Origin: JBCCJA01 sp039045975
Lineage (GTDB): Bacteria; Planctomycetota; Planctomycetia; Planctomycetales; Planctomycetaceae
Length of the DNA: 64,000 nucleotides
NCBI GenBank assembly: GCA_039045975.1
Contig: JBCCJA010000003.1
Span: 78,315 to 142,314 of the forward strand
Direction: 5' to 3'
This document shows, piece after piece, positions 17,538 through 24,811 of this stretch (the stretch's first letter is position 1; each line of letters starts with the position of its first letter). The translations under genes and the position numbers were made by a program. Below the pieces are notes generated by a model, which had not been told where the DNA came from, made no database searches, and saw nothing but the letters and a program-made list of their open reading frames with translations.

Positions 17538-17791
17538 GACGCCAACGCATCGCCCGTGGCCGCCCGATGTCTGCGGACCGCTTTCCGGTAATCGGGCAAC
17601 AGGCTTTCTTCGCGGCCGTCCCCGCCGACCGAGACCACTTCCCAGCCGCCGTCCCAGACCCTGTCGTCGCCGCGGAGGCTGAGGATCGAGCCGACCTTCG
17701 TAAATCTTTCCGGCAGCCACGAGGTCTGCTCGGCGTAGCCGTCGGGGATCGCCTGCCGCAGGCGGCACTGGAAATAGCGTGCTTCAGTCAT
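17534..17791 (-). CDS. Small hypothetical protein
   Basis: 85 residues, overlapping the rnr end by 4 bp on the opposite strand. The sequence has the look of a folded small domain: aromatic N-terminus (RYFQCRLRQAIPDGY), TSWLPERFTKVGSILSL, and GWEVVSVGGDG, followed by a basic tail. I do not recognise the family. There is no clear ribosome-binding site; the upstream region is palindromic repeat copy 2, 20 bp before the start. Confidence 0.6.
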   Translation of the reverse strand: MTEARYFQCRLRQAIPDGYAEQTSWLPERFTKVGSILSLRGDDRVWDGGWEVVSVGGDGREESLLPDYRKAVRRHRAATGDALAS

Positions 17792-17810
17792 GTCGAAAAG
17801 TTGTGAGAGA

Positions 17811-17925
17811 ATTGCCGTGTGGAAAGGCCATGCGAGCCCTCGGCGGCAGCCGTGGAGGAGATAGATAAGTCGCTCCTGTGTCCTCCACGGCTGCCGCCAA
17901 GGGCTTGTTTCGTTGCCGTTTTCAA
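17811..17925 (-). repeat. Dispersed palindromic repeat, copy 2 (inverted relative to copy 1)
   Basis: Arms at 17835-17858 and 17882-17905 (24 bp, 1 mismatch) enclose a 23-bp loop, the same arm and loop lengths as copy 1. The arm reads AGCCCTCGGCGGCAGCC and continues CGTGGAGG. Loop sequences differ between the copies while arms and outer flanks are conserved, which points to selection on the hairpin. Confidence 0.85.
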
Positions 17926-17947
17926 TAAGGCAATTGAGTATCCGGAT

Positions 17948-18028
17948 TGCCGGGAGTCAGATTCGAACTGACACAGCACTCAGGCCACGACTTTACAGGC
18001 CGCTTATCTCACCGGTGAAAGCCCCGGC
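17948..18028 (-). tRNA. tRNA-Tyr (GTA), non-canonical D arm
   Basis: On the minus strand the acceptor GCCGGGG pairs with TCCCGGC (one G-U). The anticodon loop CTGTAAA gives GTA on a 5-bp stem. A 14-nt variable arm follows, then the T arm GTCAG-TTCGAAT-CTGAC, then discriminator A. The long variable arm and anticodon fit tRNA-Tyr. The D region (TTTCACCGGTGAGA) can fold but lacks the usual T8 and A14, so expression should be checked. No CCA is encoded. Confidence 0.75.
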
Positions 18029-18039
18029 GTTTCCGTGTG

Positions 18040-18115
18040 TGGTAGCCCCGGAGGGATTCGAACCCCCACATCCGCGTTCTGAACGCGACGACTCTGCCGA
18101 TTGGTATACGGGGCC
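18040..18115 (-). tRNA. tRNA with anticodon CAG (Leu by code) but a short variable loop
   Basis: Acceptor GGCCCCG pairs with CGGGGCT. The T arm is GGGGG-TTCGAAT-CCCTC, followed by A and an encoded CCA. The anticodon stem-loop TCGCG-TTCAGAA-CGCGG gives CAG. The variable loop is only about 4 nt, whereas Leu tRNAs normally carry a long arm. The D stem is poorly paired. The body looks more like tRNA-Gln, and CAG differs from the Gln anticodon CTG by one base. Identity is therefore uncertain. Confidence 0.65.
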
Positions 18116-18259
18116 CGACGGCTGCCGGACACCGCCCGCCGCCGGGACGTTCGCTCGTCCGCCACAGATTTCGAAAAGTTCATGACATTCGTGTAAGGAA
18201 CGGCCGACGAGCCACGATCAGTGAGAAGACGACGGAAACACGACCACGGGAATCGATCG

Positions 18260-18757
18260 ATGGAGCCGGAAGGAACAAAGGTCATTTTCGATGCTTGGTT
18301 CCGACGGCACGAGAGGTTGCTGTTTAAGGTGCTTCGGGTCTATGCCCGCACACCCGATGACCGAGAAGACCTGCTCCAAGAGATCTCGCTTCAGCTGTGG
18401 CGGTCGCTGCCGCATTACAACGGAGAGGTCGCGGAAACGACGTGGACTTACCGGGTCGCGATGTACACCGCGATCAGTTGGTTGCGCAAGGAACGTGTCC
18501 CCGGTCGCCGGGTGCCGACGCTCGGCGACGGCGACCGCCTGTTGCAAGACACTGCCGCTCCGGCCGATCCACGTATGGAGCGGTTGCTGGAGGCCGTCGA
18601 ACGGCTCGACGCGTTCGACCGGTCGCTGGCGATCTTAATGCTCGACGGGTGCTCCTACAAAGAGATGTCGGCGGTGCTCGGGGTCACTGAAAATCATGTC
18701 GGTGTGAAGGTGAATCGTCTCAAGCAGAAATTAATCCGAACCGTCGGTGGGGGATAA
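18260..18757 (+). CDS. ECF-type sigma-70 family sigma factor
   Basis: The 165-residue product has the two ECF regions. Region 2 has FDAWFRRHERLLFKVLRVYARTPDDREDLLQEISLQLW, with the DREDLLQE core, and an aromatic WTYRVAMYTAISWLRKE. Region 4 has LDAFDRSLAILMLDGCSYKEMSAVLGVTENHVGVKVNRLKQKL, a helix-turn-helix. The ATG at 18260 is the first that precedes conserved sequence; a GTG at 18221 in frame would add 13 basic residues. The membrane-protein gene starts 4 bp after the stop, suggesting a sigma/anti-sigma pair. Confidence 0.92.
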   Translation: MEPEGTKVIFDAWFRRHERLLFKVLRVYARTPDDREDLLQEISLQLWRSLPHYNGEVAETTWTYRVAMYTAISWLRKERVPGRRVPTLGDGDRLLQDTAAPADPRMERLLEAVERLDAFDRSLAILMLDGCSYKEMSAVLGVTENHVGVKVNRLKQKLIRTVGGG

Positions 18758-18761
18758 CGTC

Positions 18762-19379
18762 ATGGGCTTTGAAGAGATGAGCCTGTCGTGGAGATCGTTC
18801 GGCGAGACGTCACTGCTCGCGGTCGACACGGACGCGTTGCACGCGTCGGTCCGGCGGAAGTCGGCAGAGATGGAAAAACAGGTCGAGAAGCTCGAATGGG
18901 TTTTCGGCGTCTACGGCTTCTTCCTGGCGCCGGTGTTTATCACGGATTTCATCCTGCACGCATTTCTGTGGCCGCGTCCGGACGACAGTCTCTATCAGCA
19001 CGCCGTGACTCTGTTCTTGGTTCTCGTTTGTGCGGGTCTCGGTCTGTACGGGTTCGTCTGTCGCCGTCGTCGTCGGATGAGCGACCGCGTTGTCGGCGGG
19101 ACACTGCTCGATAGTGTCGGTACGTCTCTTTTAAAGATCGAACGCTACACGGCGTATTCCCGGATTATAATTTGGTTCTGCATGCTGCCGTTGGCGACGA
19201 TGTCGCTAGTGAATCTGACTTTTTTCTTCGGGCAGGTCACACCGTGGGCGTGGGGCGGGACATTCGCTTTGTGCCTATTCAGCTTCTGGGAGATTTCCCG
19301 CGATATCCGGGAACGGCTCCTGCCCGAGCGACGCAGTCTCGAATATCTTCGTGGCCGCTTGCTTGCGGAAGACTCGTAG
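18762..19379 (+). CDS. Membrane protein paired with the ECF sigma factor, possible regulator
   Basis: 205 residues with a cytosolic N-terminal helix (DALHASVRRKSAEMEKQVEKLEW, probably coiled) and four hydrophobic segments at about 47-65, 78-98, 135-155 and 162-180. It ends in a basic amphipathic tail. There is no zinc-binding anti-sigma motif. The ATG at 18762 is 4 bp after the sigma gene with GGTGGGGG upstream, so translation is coupled. By position it may be the anti-sigma factor or sensor of this ECF unit; this is inference. Confidence 0.7.
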   Translation: MGFEEMSLSWRSFGETSLLAVDTDALHASVRRKSAEMEKQVEKLEWVFGVYGFFLAPVFITDFILHAFLWPRPDDSLYQHAVTLFLVLVCAGLGLYGFVCRRRRRMSDRVVGGTLLDSVGTSLLKIERYTAYSRIIIWFCMLPLATMSLVNLTFFFGQVTPWAWGGTFALCLFSFWEISRDIRERLLPERRSLEYLRGRLLAEDS

Positions 19380-19414
19380 AAGTACTCGCCGCCGGTCGTG
19401 CCCGCCTCGGGTCT

Positions 19415-19957
19415 TTAGGACACGGGAGTGTTCGGCCGCGGGTGATAGATACCGCATAGCGCCAACGCGGCGGCGTCGGCGACGTCGTCGGGTTCGAGTG
19501 GCTTGTCGAGGCCGAGTTCGGCCTGGATGGCGAATTGAATCTGGGCCTTTGTCGCCCGGCCGCTGCCGGTCAAGAGCTGTTTCATCGCGCGGGGGGCGAA
19601 CTCCCGCGGCGGCCGTCCCGCCGCGGCCAAGACGTACAGGATCGCGCCGCGGGCGTGGGCCATCTGGATCGCCGGGCCGGGGTGCTTGGGGTGCGCGAAC
19701 AGGCCTTCGATCGCGACGGCGGCCGGGTCGTACTGTTCGACGAGCTCGAGTACGGCCGTGCCGATCGCCGCGACACGGTCGGCGAGGGTTTCGGTCGCGT
19801 CGGTGCGGATCAGTCCCCCCTCGACGAGTTTCGGTCTCTCGCCGCGGCCGGCGGCACGCAAGACCGCATAGCCGGTCTTCGTCAGCGCGGCGTCGATACC
19901 GATGACGACGGCGCCGGCCGGCAGTGACGCCGTGACCGGCAGGCCGGGACCGCTCAC
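19415..19957 (-). CDS. ruvC: Holliday junction resolvase RuvC
   Basis: Endonuclease that cuts four-way junctions during recombination. The 180-residue product has GIDAALTKTGYAVL with the first catalytic Asp, AAVAIEGLF with Glu, and the C-terminal LEPDDVADAAALALC with the last Asp pair. The start is a GTG at 19957, overlapping the ispF stop as GTGA, which indicates translational coupling; an upstream ATG in the same frame (20005) would lie inside ispF. ruvA and ruvB are not nearby. Confidence 0.93.
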   Translation of the reverse strand: MSGPGLPVTASLPAGAVVIGIDAALTKTGYAVLRAAGRGERPKLVEGGLIRTDATETLADRVAAIGTAVLELVEQYDPAAVAIEGLFAHPKHPGPAIQMAHARGAILYVLAAAGRPPREFAPRAMKQLLTGSGRATKAQIQFAIQAELGLDKPLEPDDVADAAALALCGIYHPRPNTPVS

Positions 19958-20463
19958 GGGGTGTTCGACTTTTCGAGCAGGAGCACGACGTCGGCGGTGA
20001 GGCACTCGCCGCGGCCGACGGGGCCGACTTTCTCTCCGGTCTTCGCTTTGACGTTCACGCGACGCGGATCGATCCCGACGAGCCTCGCGACGTTGTCGGC
20101 GATCACGCGTTTGTGGGGGCCGAGCTTCGGCCGCTGCAGCGAGACCGTCGCGTCGATGTTCGCGATCTCCCAGCCGTCGGCACGCACGTCGGCCAGAACG
20201 GCGGTGACGAACGTGTCCGACGTGACGCCGTCGTAGGCGGTGTCGGTGTCGGGAAAGCGGTCGCCGATGTCTCCGCGGCCGGTCGCGCCGAGGAGCGCGT
20301 CAACGAGGGCGTGCAGCAGCACGTCGCCGTCACTGTGCGCGACGAGGCCGCGATCGCTGTCGACGGCGATCCCGCCCACGACCAGCGGCCGCCCGTGCGG
20401 CGACCCGTCGGGCGGGCCGTCGCCGAAGCGGTGACTGTCTTGTCCGTGTCCGACGCGGATCAC
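19954..20463 (-). CDS. ispF: 2-C-methyl-D-erythritol 2,4-cyclodiphosphate synthase
   Basis: MEP-pathway enzyme of isoprenoid synthesis, forming the cyclic diphosphate intermediate. The 169-residue product shows the family's landmarks: GHGQDSHRF near the start (zinc-binding Asp/His), VAHSDGDVLLHALVDALLGA, GDIGDRFPDTD and LVGIDPRRVNVKAKTGEKVG, and GRGECLTADVVLLL. It overlaps ruvC by 4 bp in a two-gene operon. Confidence 0.97.
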   Translation of the reverse strand: MIRVGHGQDSHRFGDGPPDGSPHGRPLVVGGIAVDSDRGLVAHSDGDVLLHALVDALLGATGRGDIGDRFPDTDTAYDGVTSDTFVTAVLADVRADGWEIANIDATVSLQRPKLGPHKRVIADNVARLVGIDPRRVNVKAKTGEKVGPVGRGECLTADVVLLLEKSNTP

Positions 20464-20597
20464 GCGGGCCCCTCGGTGTGTGGTCGGCGATCACCGGCCG
20501 TCGGAAGCGTAAGTCGGCGTCGCGTCGGCGGACAATCTCGGGCCGCATCGAGAGCTTCCCGTGGCCGGCGGGGCGTTCGCCCTATGTCGTTTCGCCG

Positions 20598-20627
20598 TTG
20601 ACGGATAGGCGGCCCCGCACCTATGCC
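20598..20627 (+). promoter_or_regulatory. Weak promoter candidate before the 20.7-kb lipoprotein gene
   Basis: TTGACG at 20598-20603 and TATGCC at 20622-20627 are separated by 18 bp, about 42 bp before the ATG at 20669. The -35 box is good and the -10 box weak. The 205-bp region between ispF and this gene is divergent and holds nothing else clear. Confidence 0.3.
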
Positions 20628-20668
20628 CCGCGGGTGACAAACCCCGTCAGGATCCGCCGTCAGGCCGC

Positions 20669-21613
20669 ATGACATCACGCGGTTCGCTCGCCGTCTGTCT
20701 GTCGACCGGGACGCTGCTGTGCGCCCTCGGCGGGGGCTGTGCGGCGTTGACGGCGTGGCCGGCCCCGGGCGTGGCGTCGCGTCTGTTCCCGGAGTTGTCG
20801 ACCGACGACGAGGAGTTCGAACTCTTCCGCCAGCGTGCCGCCGCCGGCGACGGCCGGCGTGACGTCCTCCGCCCGATCGCGACGCAGGCCGCGACCGTTT
20901 CGTTCGAGATCGCCTTCGTCGAACGCCCCGTCGATGACCCGCTGCTCGGCCGTGCCCTATGGGACGAGATCGACCAGATCGGCTCGCTCGATCGCGAAGT
21001 TCGGACGCGTCTGGAGTCGAACGGCATCCGCGTCGGGATCTGCGGGTCGCGGTCGCCGGCCGCGTTACAGAAGTTGCTCGGTTCCGTCCCGGAGATCGGC
21101 GGCACGGTCGAAACCGCGCGGACCAGCCTGCGACAGCAGACGATGGTTTCGGGCGGCTCGACGGTCTTCAACATCGGTGAGCCGTTCGGCGAAGTCCTGC
21201 TGCGTCCCACGGCCGTCGGCGGCCGGCCCGAGCGGGTCGGTGCCGGCGCCGGCATGCTCGCCATGACCGCCCGTGCGTCGCAGCCGGGGTGGGCCGAACT
21301 CTCGTTCGTGCCGCAGTTCGCGATGAAAGAACAAGGCTCCCCATACGTCGCCACGGGTGACCGCTGGCGGCTCTCGGGTGAGGAGCGGCGTCGCGCGTTC
21401 CGCGATCTGAAATTCCGGCTGAGCCTCGGCGAAGGCGAGTACGCCGTCATCGGCCGGACCGAAACGTCGGGGCCGGCAGCCGTCGGCGACGACGAAGACG
21501 GCGTCCCGCTCGGGGGGGTGCTCTTCGAGGCCGGCGACGAGGACGACCGTGTCGCGCGGCTGCTCGTGCTACGGGTCGTCGCGGCCGAGCCGGCGGTCTC
21601 GCGTCGCTTATGA
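20669..21613 (+). CDS. Putative lipoprotein of unknown function
   Basis: 314 residues with a lipoprotein signal: basic start, hydrophobic segment, and LGGGC lipobox at about residue 24. The rest is globular: residues 65-190 alternate strands and helices (VSFEIAFVERPVDD, GIRVGICGSRSPAALQKLL), and 215-305 contain WAELSFVPQFAMKE and FRLSLGEGEYAVIGR, which look like a beta-rich domain. No family is recognised. It converges on the M50 operon. Confidence 0.7.
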   Translation: MTSRGSLAVCLSTGTLLCALGGGCAALTAWPAPGVASRLFPELSTDDEEFELFRQRAAAGDGRRDVLRPIATQAATVSFEIAFVERPVDDPLLGRALWDEIDQIGSLDREVRTRLESNGIRVGICGSRSPAALQKLLGSVPEIGGTVETARTSLRQQTMVSGGSTVFNIGEPFGEVLLRPTAVGGRPERVGAGAGMLAMTARASQPGWAELSFVPQFAMKEQGSPYVATGDRWRLSGEERRRAFRDLKFRLSLGEGEYAVIGRTETSGPAAVGDDEDGVPLGGVLFEAGDEDDRVARLLVLRVVAAEPAVSRRL

Positions 21614-21646
21614 CCGTCCGGTCCGCCGGACGCCGGTCGGGCCGGG

Positions 21647-23872
21647 TTACCGCAACGCGATCAGCTGCTGGGCCGACCGCCACAACCACGACAGCGCCGG
21701 CCGCGACTTGCGGCTGAACCGGGCCACGCCGCGGGTGCCGGGGACGATCAGTCCGTCGGGGTCGCCCACGCGGACGCGGGCCACGTATGACGGCGTCAGA
21801 AAACGCTCCCGGCCGGAGCGGTCGGTCTCGGTCGCGAAGCCTCCGCCGTACTTGACCGATACCGCTTCTTCGGCGAACTCCTGGCCTTCGGGGGCGAACT
21901 CCTCGATCGTTCCCTCGAACAGCCGGTCGGGGACCGATTCGATGCGGATCGAGACCGGCTGCCCGACTTCCAGGTCGTCGCGGACGTGTTGCGGCACGTA
22001 GAGGCGGACCTGGTAGTCGTCGCCGGTCGCGATCGTCCCGAGCAGGGTGCCGGGCTCGAAGAAGGCCCCGGCGTTCTGCGGGTCGGTCGGACGGCCGCTC
22101 CACGTTTCGCGACGGTCGCCGTCCGACGTGTCGGGTCGCTCGGATGCCGCGACGAGCAGGCCGTCGGACGGCGCGACGACCGTCAGTCTCGCGATGCGTC
22201 GGTCGACCTCGGCGAGGGCGGCGTCGAGCCCTGTGATCTGCTCGTCGGCGAGCTTTACTGATGTCGAATCGGCGTTCGCGACCGCGACGCGACGCTGTAC
22301 CGCCGCGGCCGACCGGCGGAGCGTGAGGTCGAGCCGTTGTTCCTGCAGTTCGTCGTTCGCGAGTTTCGCGACGACGTCGCCGGCCAGGACGCGGTCGCCC
22401 GGGCGGCGGGTGATCTCCTCCAGGCGGCCCGGCACGGTGGTGAAGACGGCCACCGGGTCGAACGGTTCGACGACGACGTCCGACGTCGTCAGCCACGGCA
22501 CGGGGACGAACAGGCCGCCGGCGATCAACGCGGCGGCGAGTCCGCCGGTCGCGATCAGGTGTTTCGCACGCATCGGCTTCGCCCCCCGCTCTTTCCATTT
22601 TTTTCGGAGCGTCGACCCGACCGACCATACGGCCGTCGCGACGACGACGAACGCGATGAAATTCCCCACGTCCTCCAGCGAACGCGGGTTCATCCAGTCG
22701 CGGACCAACAGCAAGATTGTGCAGAGGAAGACCGTCCGATAAACGAACGCCGCCGACGCGTAGAGCAGCAGCCACCACGTCGCGCCGTCCTCCTCCGGGT
22801 CGACCGTCTCCGGCCGGATGCCCAAACAGAGGTGCCCGAGCACGCGGCCGACGACACGGTCGGAACGCTGCTTCAGGTTCGGCACCCCGAGAAGGTCGCT
22901 GAGGATGTAATACCCGTCGAGCCGCATCAGCGGATTCAGGTTGAACAACACCGTCGACACGGCGGTCACCAGCGACAGGTTCAACAGCAGCGACCGTCCG
23001 ATCCCGTCGGGCGTCAGCGTCCAAGCGACGAGTGCGGCCGTGCCGAGGAACGCCTCGACGTACATGCCGGCCGCGCCGATCGCGATCCGACGCCAGCGGC
23101 TCGCGAGCATCCAGCCGTCGGTCGTATCGCAATAAAGCGTCGGGCCGAACATGAACAGCAGCACGCCGATCTCGTGACACGACGCGCCGAGCCGGCGGCA
23201 GCTGATCGCGTGGCCGAACTCGTGGAACAGCTTCGTGACGACCACGACGCCCCACAGCAGCAGCAGGTTCTGCGGCCCGAAGAAGTTCGAGAACGTCGGC
23301 AACGCGGCCCGGATCTCGCCCGCGTTCGCCGCCGACCACAGCAGCCCGCAGGTCACGAGCACGCCGACCACGGCCACCGCCGTCCGCGAAAAAAACCAGC
23401 CGAACAGCGGCGTGAGCACGTCGAGCAGCCGGGTCGGGTCGAACCCCGGCAGCTTCAGGAACAGGATGCTCTTCAGCGTGCCGAGGATCTTTTTGCGACG
23501 CGTCGTCAAGGCGCGATGGCGGTCGACGGCCGCGGCCCCGGGCCGGTCGCCCTGCAGCACGCCGACGTCCCGCAGTTGTCCGAGCTGCTGCTGCACGTCA
23601 CGCGGGTGCCAGTAGATCTCGGGATGTCGGGCCGAGACTTCACGGGCCAACTCCTCGAGCGAACGCGTCCCGTCGAGCCGGCCGAGCAGCGTGTGTTGGG
23701 CCGGGCTGAGTTTCGTGTACTTGAGCGCGACCGGGTCTTTGACCGCCCAATAGCTGCCGGCGCGGCCCGTCACGCGGCGGAAGACGAGCCCGGGCCTCCG
23801 GACGAGCGGGACGGGCCGGCCCGTCGTCGACGTCATGAGCGCGTCGGCGGGGTTCTTCGAGCGGGTCGACAT
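21647..23872 (-). CDS. M50-type membrane metalloprotease fused to an HlyD-like adaptor
   Basis: 741 residues. Residues 40-110 form a small winged-helix-like domain (LSPAQHTLLGRLDGTRSLEEL). About 150-440 are multi-spanning membrane sequence with HEFGH at 217-221, the zinc motif of site-2-protease-like M50 enzymes, and NPLMRLDGYY at 313-322 carrying the third ligand. After a last TM near 450 the C-terminus is an HlyD/biotin-lipoyl periplasmic adaptor (GRLEEITRRPGDRVLAGDVVAKL and IARLTVVAPSDGLLV), with a coiled segment between the lipoyl halves. It is last of four genes whose intergenic gaps are 21-31 bp. The ATG at 23872 lacks a clear Shine-Dalgarno; residue 13 Met is an alternative. Confidence 0.9.
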   Translation of the reverse strand: MSTRSKNPADALMTSTTGRPVPLVRRPGLVFRRVTGRAGSYWAVKDPVALKYTKLSPAQHTLLGRLDGTRSLEELAREVSARHPEIYWHPRDVQQQLGQLRDVGVLQGDRPGAAAVDRHRALTTRRKKILGTLKSILFLKLPGFDPTRLLDVLTPLFGWFFSRTAVAVVGVLVTCGLLWSAANAGEIRAALPTFSNFFGPQNLLLLWGVVVVTKLFHEFGHAISCRRLGASCHEIGVLLFMFGPTLYCDTTDGWMLASRWRRIAIGAAGMYVEAFLGTAALVAWTLTPDGIGRSLLLNLSLVTAVSTVLFNLNPLMRLDGYYILSDLLGVPNLKQRSDRVVGRVLGHLCLGIRPETVDPEEDGATWWLLLYASAAFVYRTVFLCTILLLVRDWMNPRSLEDVGNFIAFVVVATAVWSVGSTLRKKWKERGAKPMRAKHLIATGGLAAALIAGGLFVPVPWLTTSDVVVEPFDPVAVFTTVPGRLEEITRRPGDRVLAGDVVAKLANDELQEQRLDLTLRRSAAAVQRRVAVANADSTSVKLADEQITGLDAALAEVDRRIARLTVVAPSDGLLVAASERPDTSDGDRRETWSGRPTDPQNAGAFFEPGTLLGTIATGDDYQVRLYVPQHVRDDLEVGQPVSIRIESVPDRLFEGTIEEFAPEGQEFAEEAVSVKYGGGFATETDRSGRERFLTPSYVARVRVGDPDGLIVPGTRGVARFSRKSRPALSWLWRSAQQLIALR

Positions 23873-23893
23873 GACGTGCGGTGCCTCGTGCCG

Positions 23894-24781
23894 TCAGCGG
23901 GGCGTGAGGCGTTCGACGGCGGCCGTCTCGGCCGCGGCGTCGAGCACGACGCTCGCCGTCATGCCCGGACGCAGGCCCGGGCCCGGTTCGTCGACGCGGA
24001 CCCAAAAGCGGATCTGGCCCGTGACCGGCTGCACTACCAGGTCGACGAACGCGATCTCGCCGACGAACTCGCGGTCGGCGGCGACCCCGCCGTCGGCCGT
24101 GCCCGACTCGGCCCGGACGACCGCCGTGTCGCCGACCCGCAGGCGGTCGAACGTCCGCCCCGGCGCGAAGCCCTCGACGCGGACCGCGTCTGGCGAAACG
24201 AGTACGACGACCGGATCGCCCTCCGTGATCCCCTCCCCTTCTTCGATCATCACGCGGGAGACGAACCCGTCGAACGGCGCGATGACGCGGGTCCGTTCGA
24301 GGCGTCCCCGCAGTTCCTCGACCCGCATGCCCGCGACCGCCAGTTCGTGACCGGCCTGTTCGATCTCCAGTTCGGTCTGCTCGGCCGTCAGTTTCAGCCG
24401 TCGGACGTCGAGGGCGGAGAACGTGCCGGGCGTGCGGGCGTTCCCCTCCAGCACCTGCTCGTATTCGGTGCGGGCGACTTCGGCCGTTTTCCGGGCGACG
24501 CGCAGCGCGATGTCGTTGGCGGCCTCCTGCTCGGCGGCGGCCAACGCGGCGCGGACGTCGGCGTCGAACACGCACACGAGCCTGTCACCGGCTTTGACGC
24601 GGTCGCCTTCCTCGACGGTCACTTCCGTGACGATCCCGCGGTCACCGAACGACAGTTCCGCGATCCGCTCGGCGAGGACCCGGCAGCCGGTCAGTCGCAC
24701 GGCCGGCGTCGGCTCCGCGGCCGACGCCACGGCAACGCACGAGACACAGGCTACGAGGGCGGCGGGCACGGAGAGTCGCAT
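23894..24781 (-). CDS. HlyD-family periplasmic adaptor (membrane fusion protein)
   Basis: 295 residues with an N-terminal signal sequence (MRLSVPAALVACVSCVAVA). Its lipoyl half-motifs are RGIVTEVTVEEGDRVKAGDRL and RTRVIAPFDGFVSRVMIEEG, around a helical hairpin of about 90 residues, followed by a beta-barrel domain (GFAPGRTFDRLRVGDTAVV, PGLRPGMTASVVL). This is the standard order of short membrane-fusion proteins that bridge inner- and outer-membrane export parts. No ABC transporter, RND pump or outer-membrane channel is nearby, which makes the partners of interest. Confidence 0.92.
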   Translation of the reverse strand: MRLSVPAALVACVSCVAVASAAEPTPAVRLTGCRVLAERIAELSFGDRGIVTEVTVEEGDRVKAGDRLVCVFDADVRAALAAAEQEAANDIALRVARKTAEVARTEYEQVLEGNARTPGTFSALDVRRLKLTAEQTELEIEQAGHELAVAGMRVEELRGRLERTRVIAPFDGFVSRVMIEEGEGITEGDPVVVLVSPDAVRVEGFAPGRTFDRLRVGDTAVVRAESGTADGGVAADREFVGEIAFVDLVVQPVTGQIRFWVRVDEPGPGLRPGMTASVVLDAAAETAAVERLTPR

Positions 24782-24811
24782 AGGTCGGGTCGCTCGCGGG
24801 AACGGCGGACG

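Noticed and set aside
17913..18185. Plus-strand frame encoding VAPEGFEPPHPRSER
   Set aside because: Classic artefact: the antisense of two tRNA genes.
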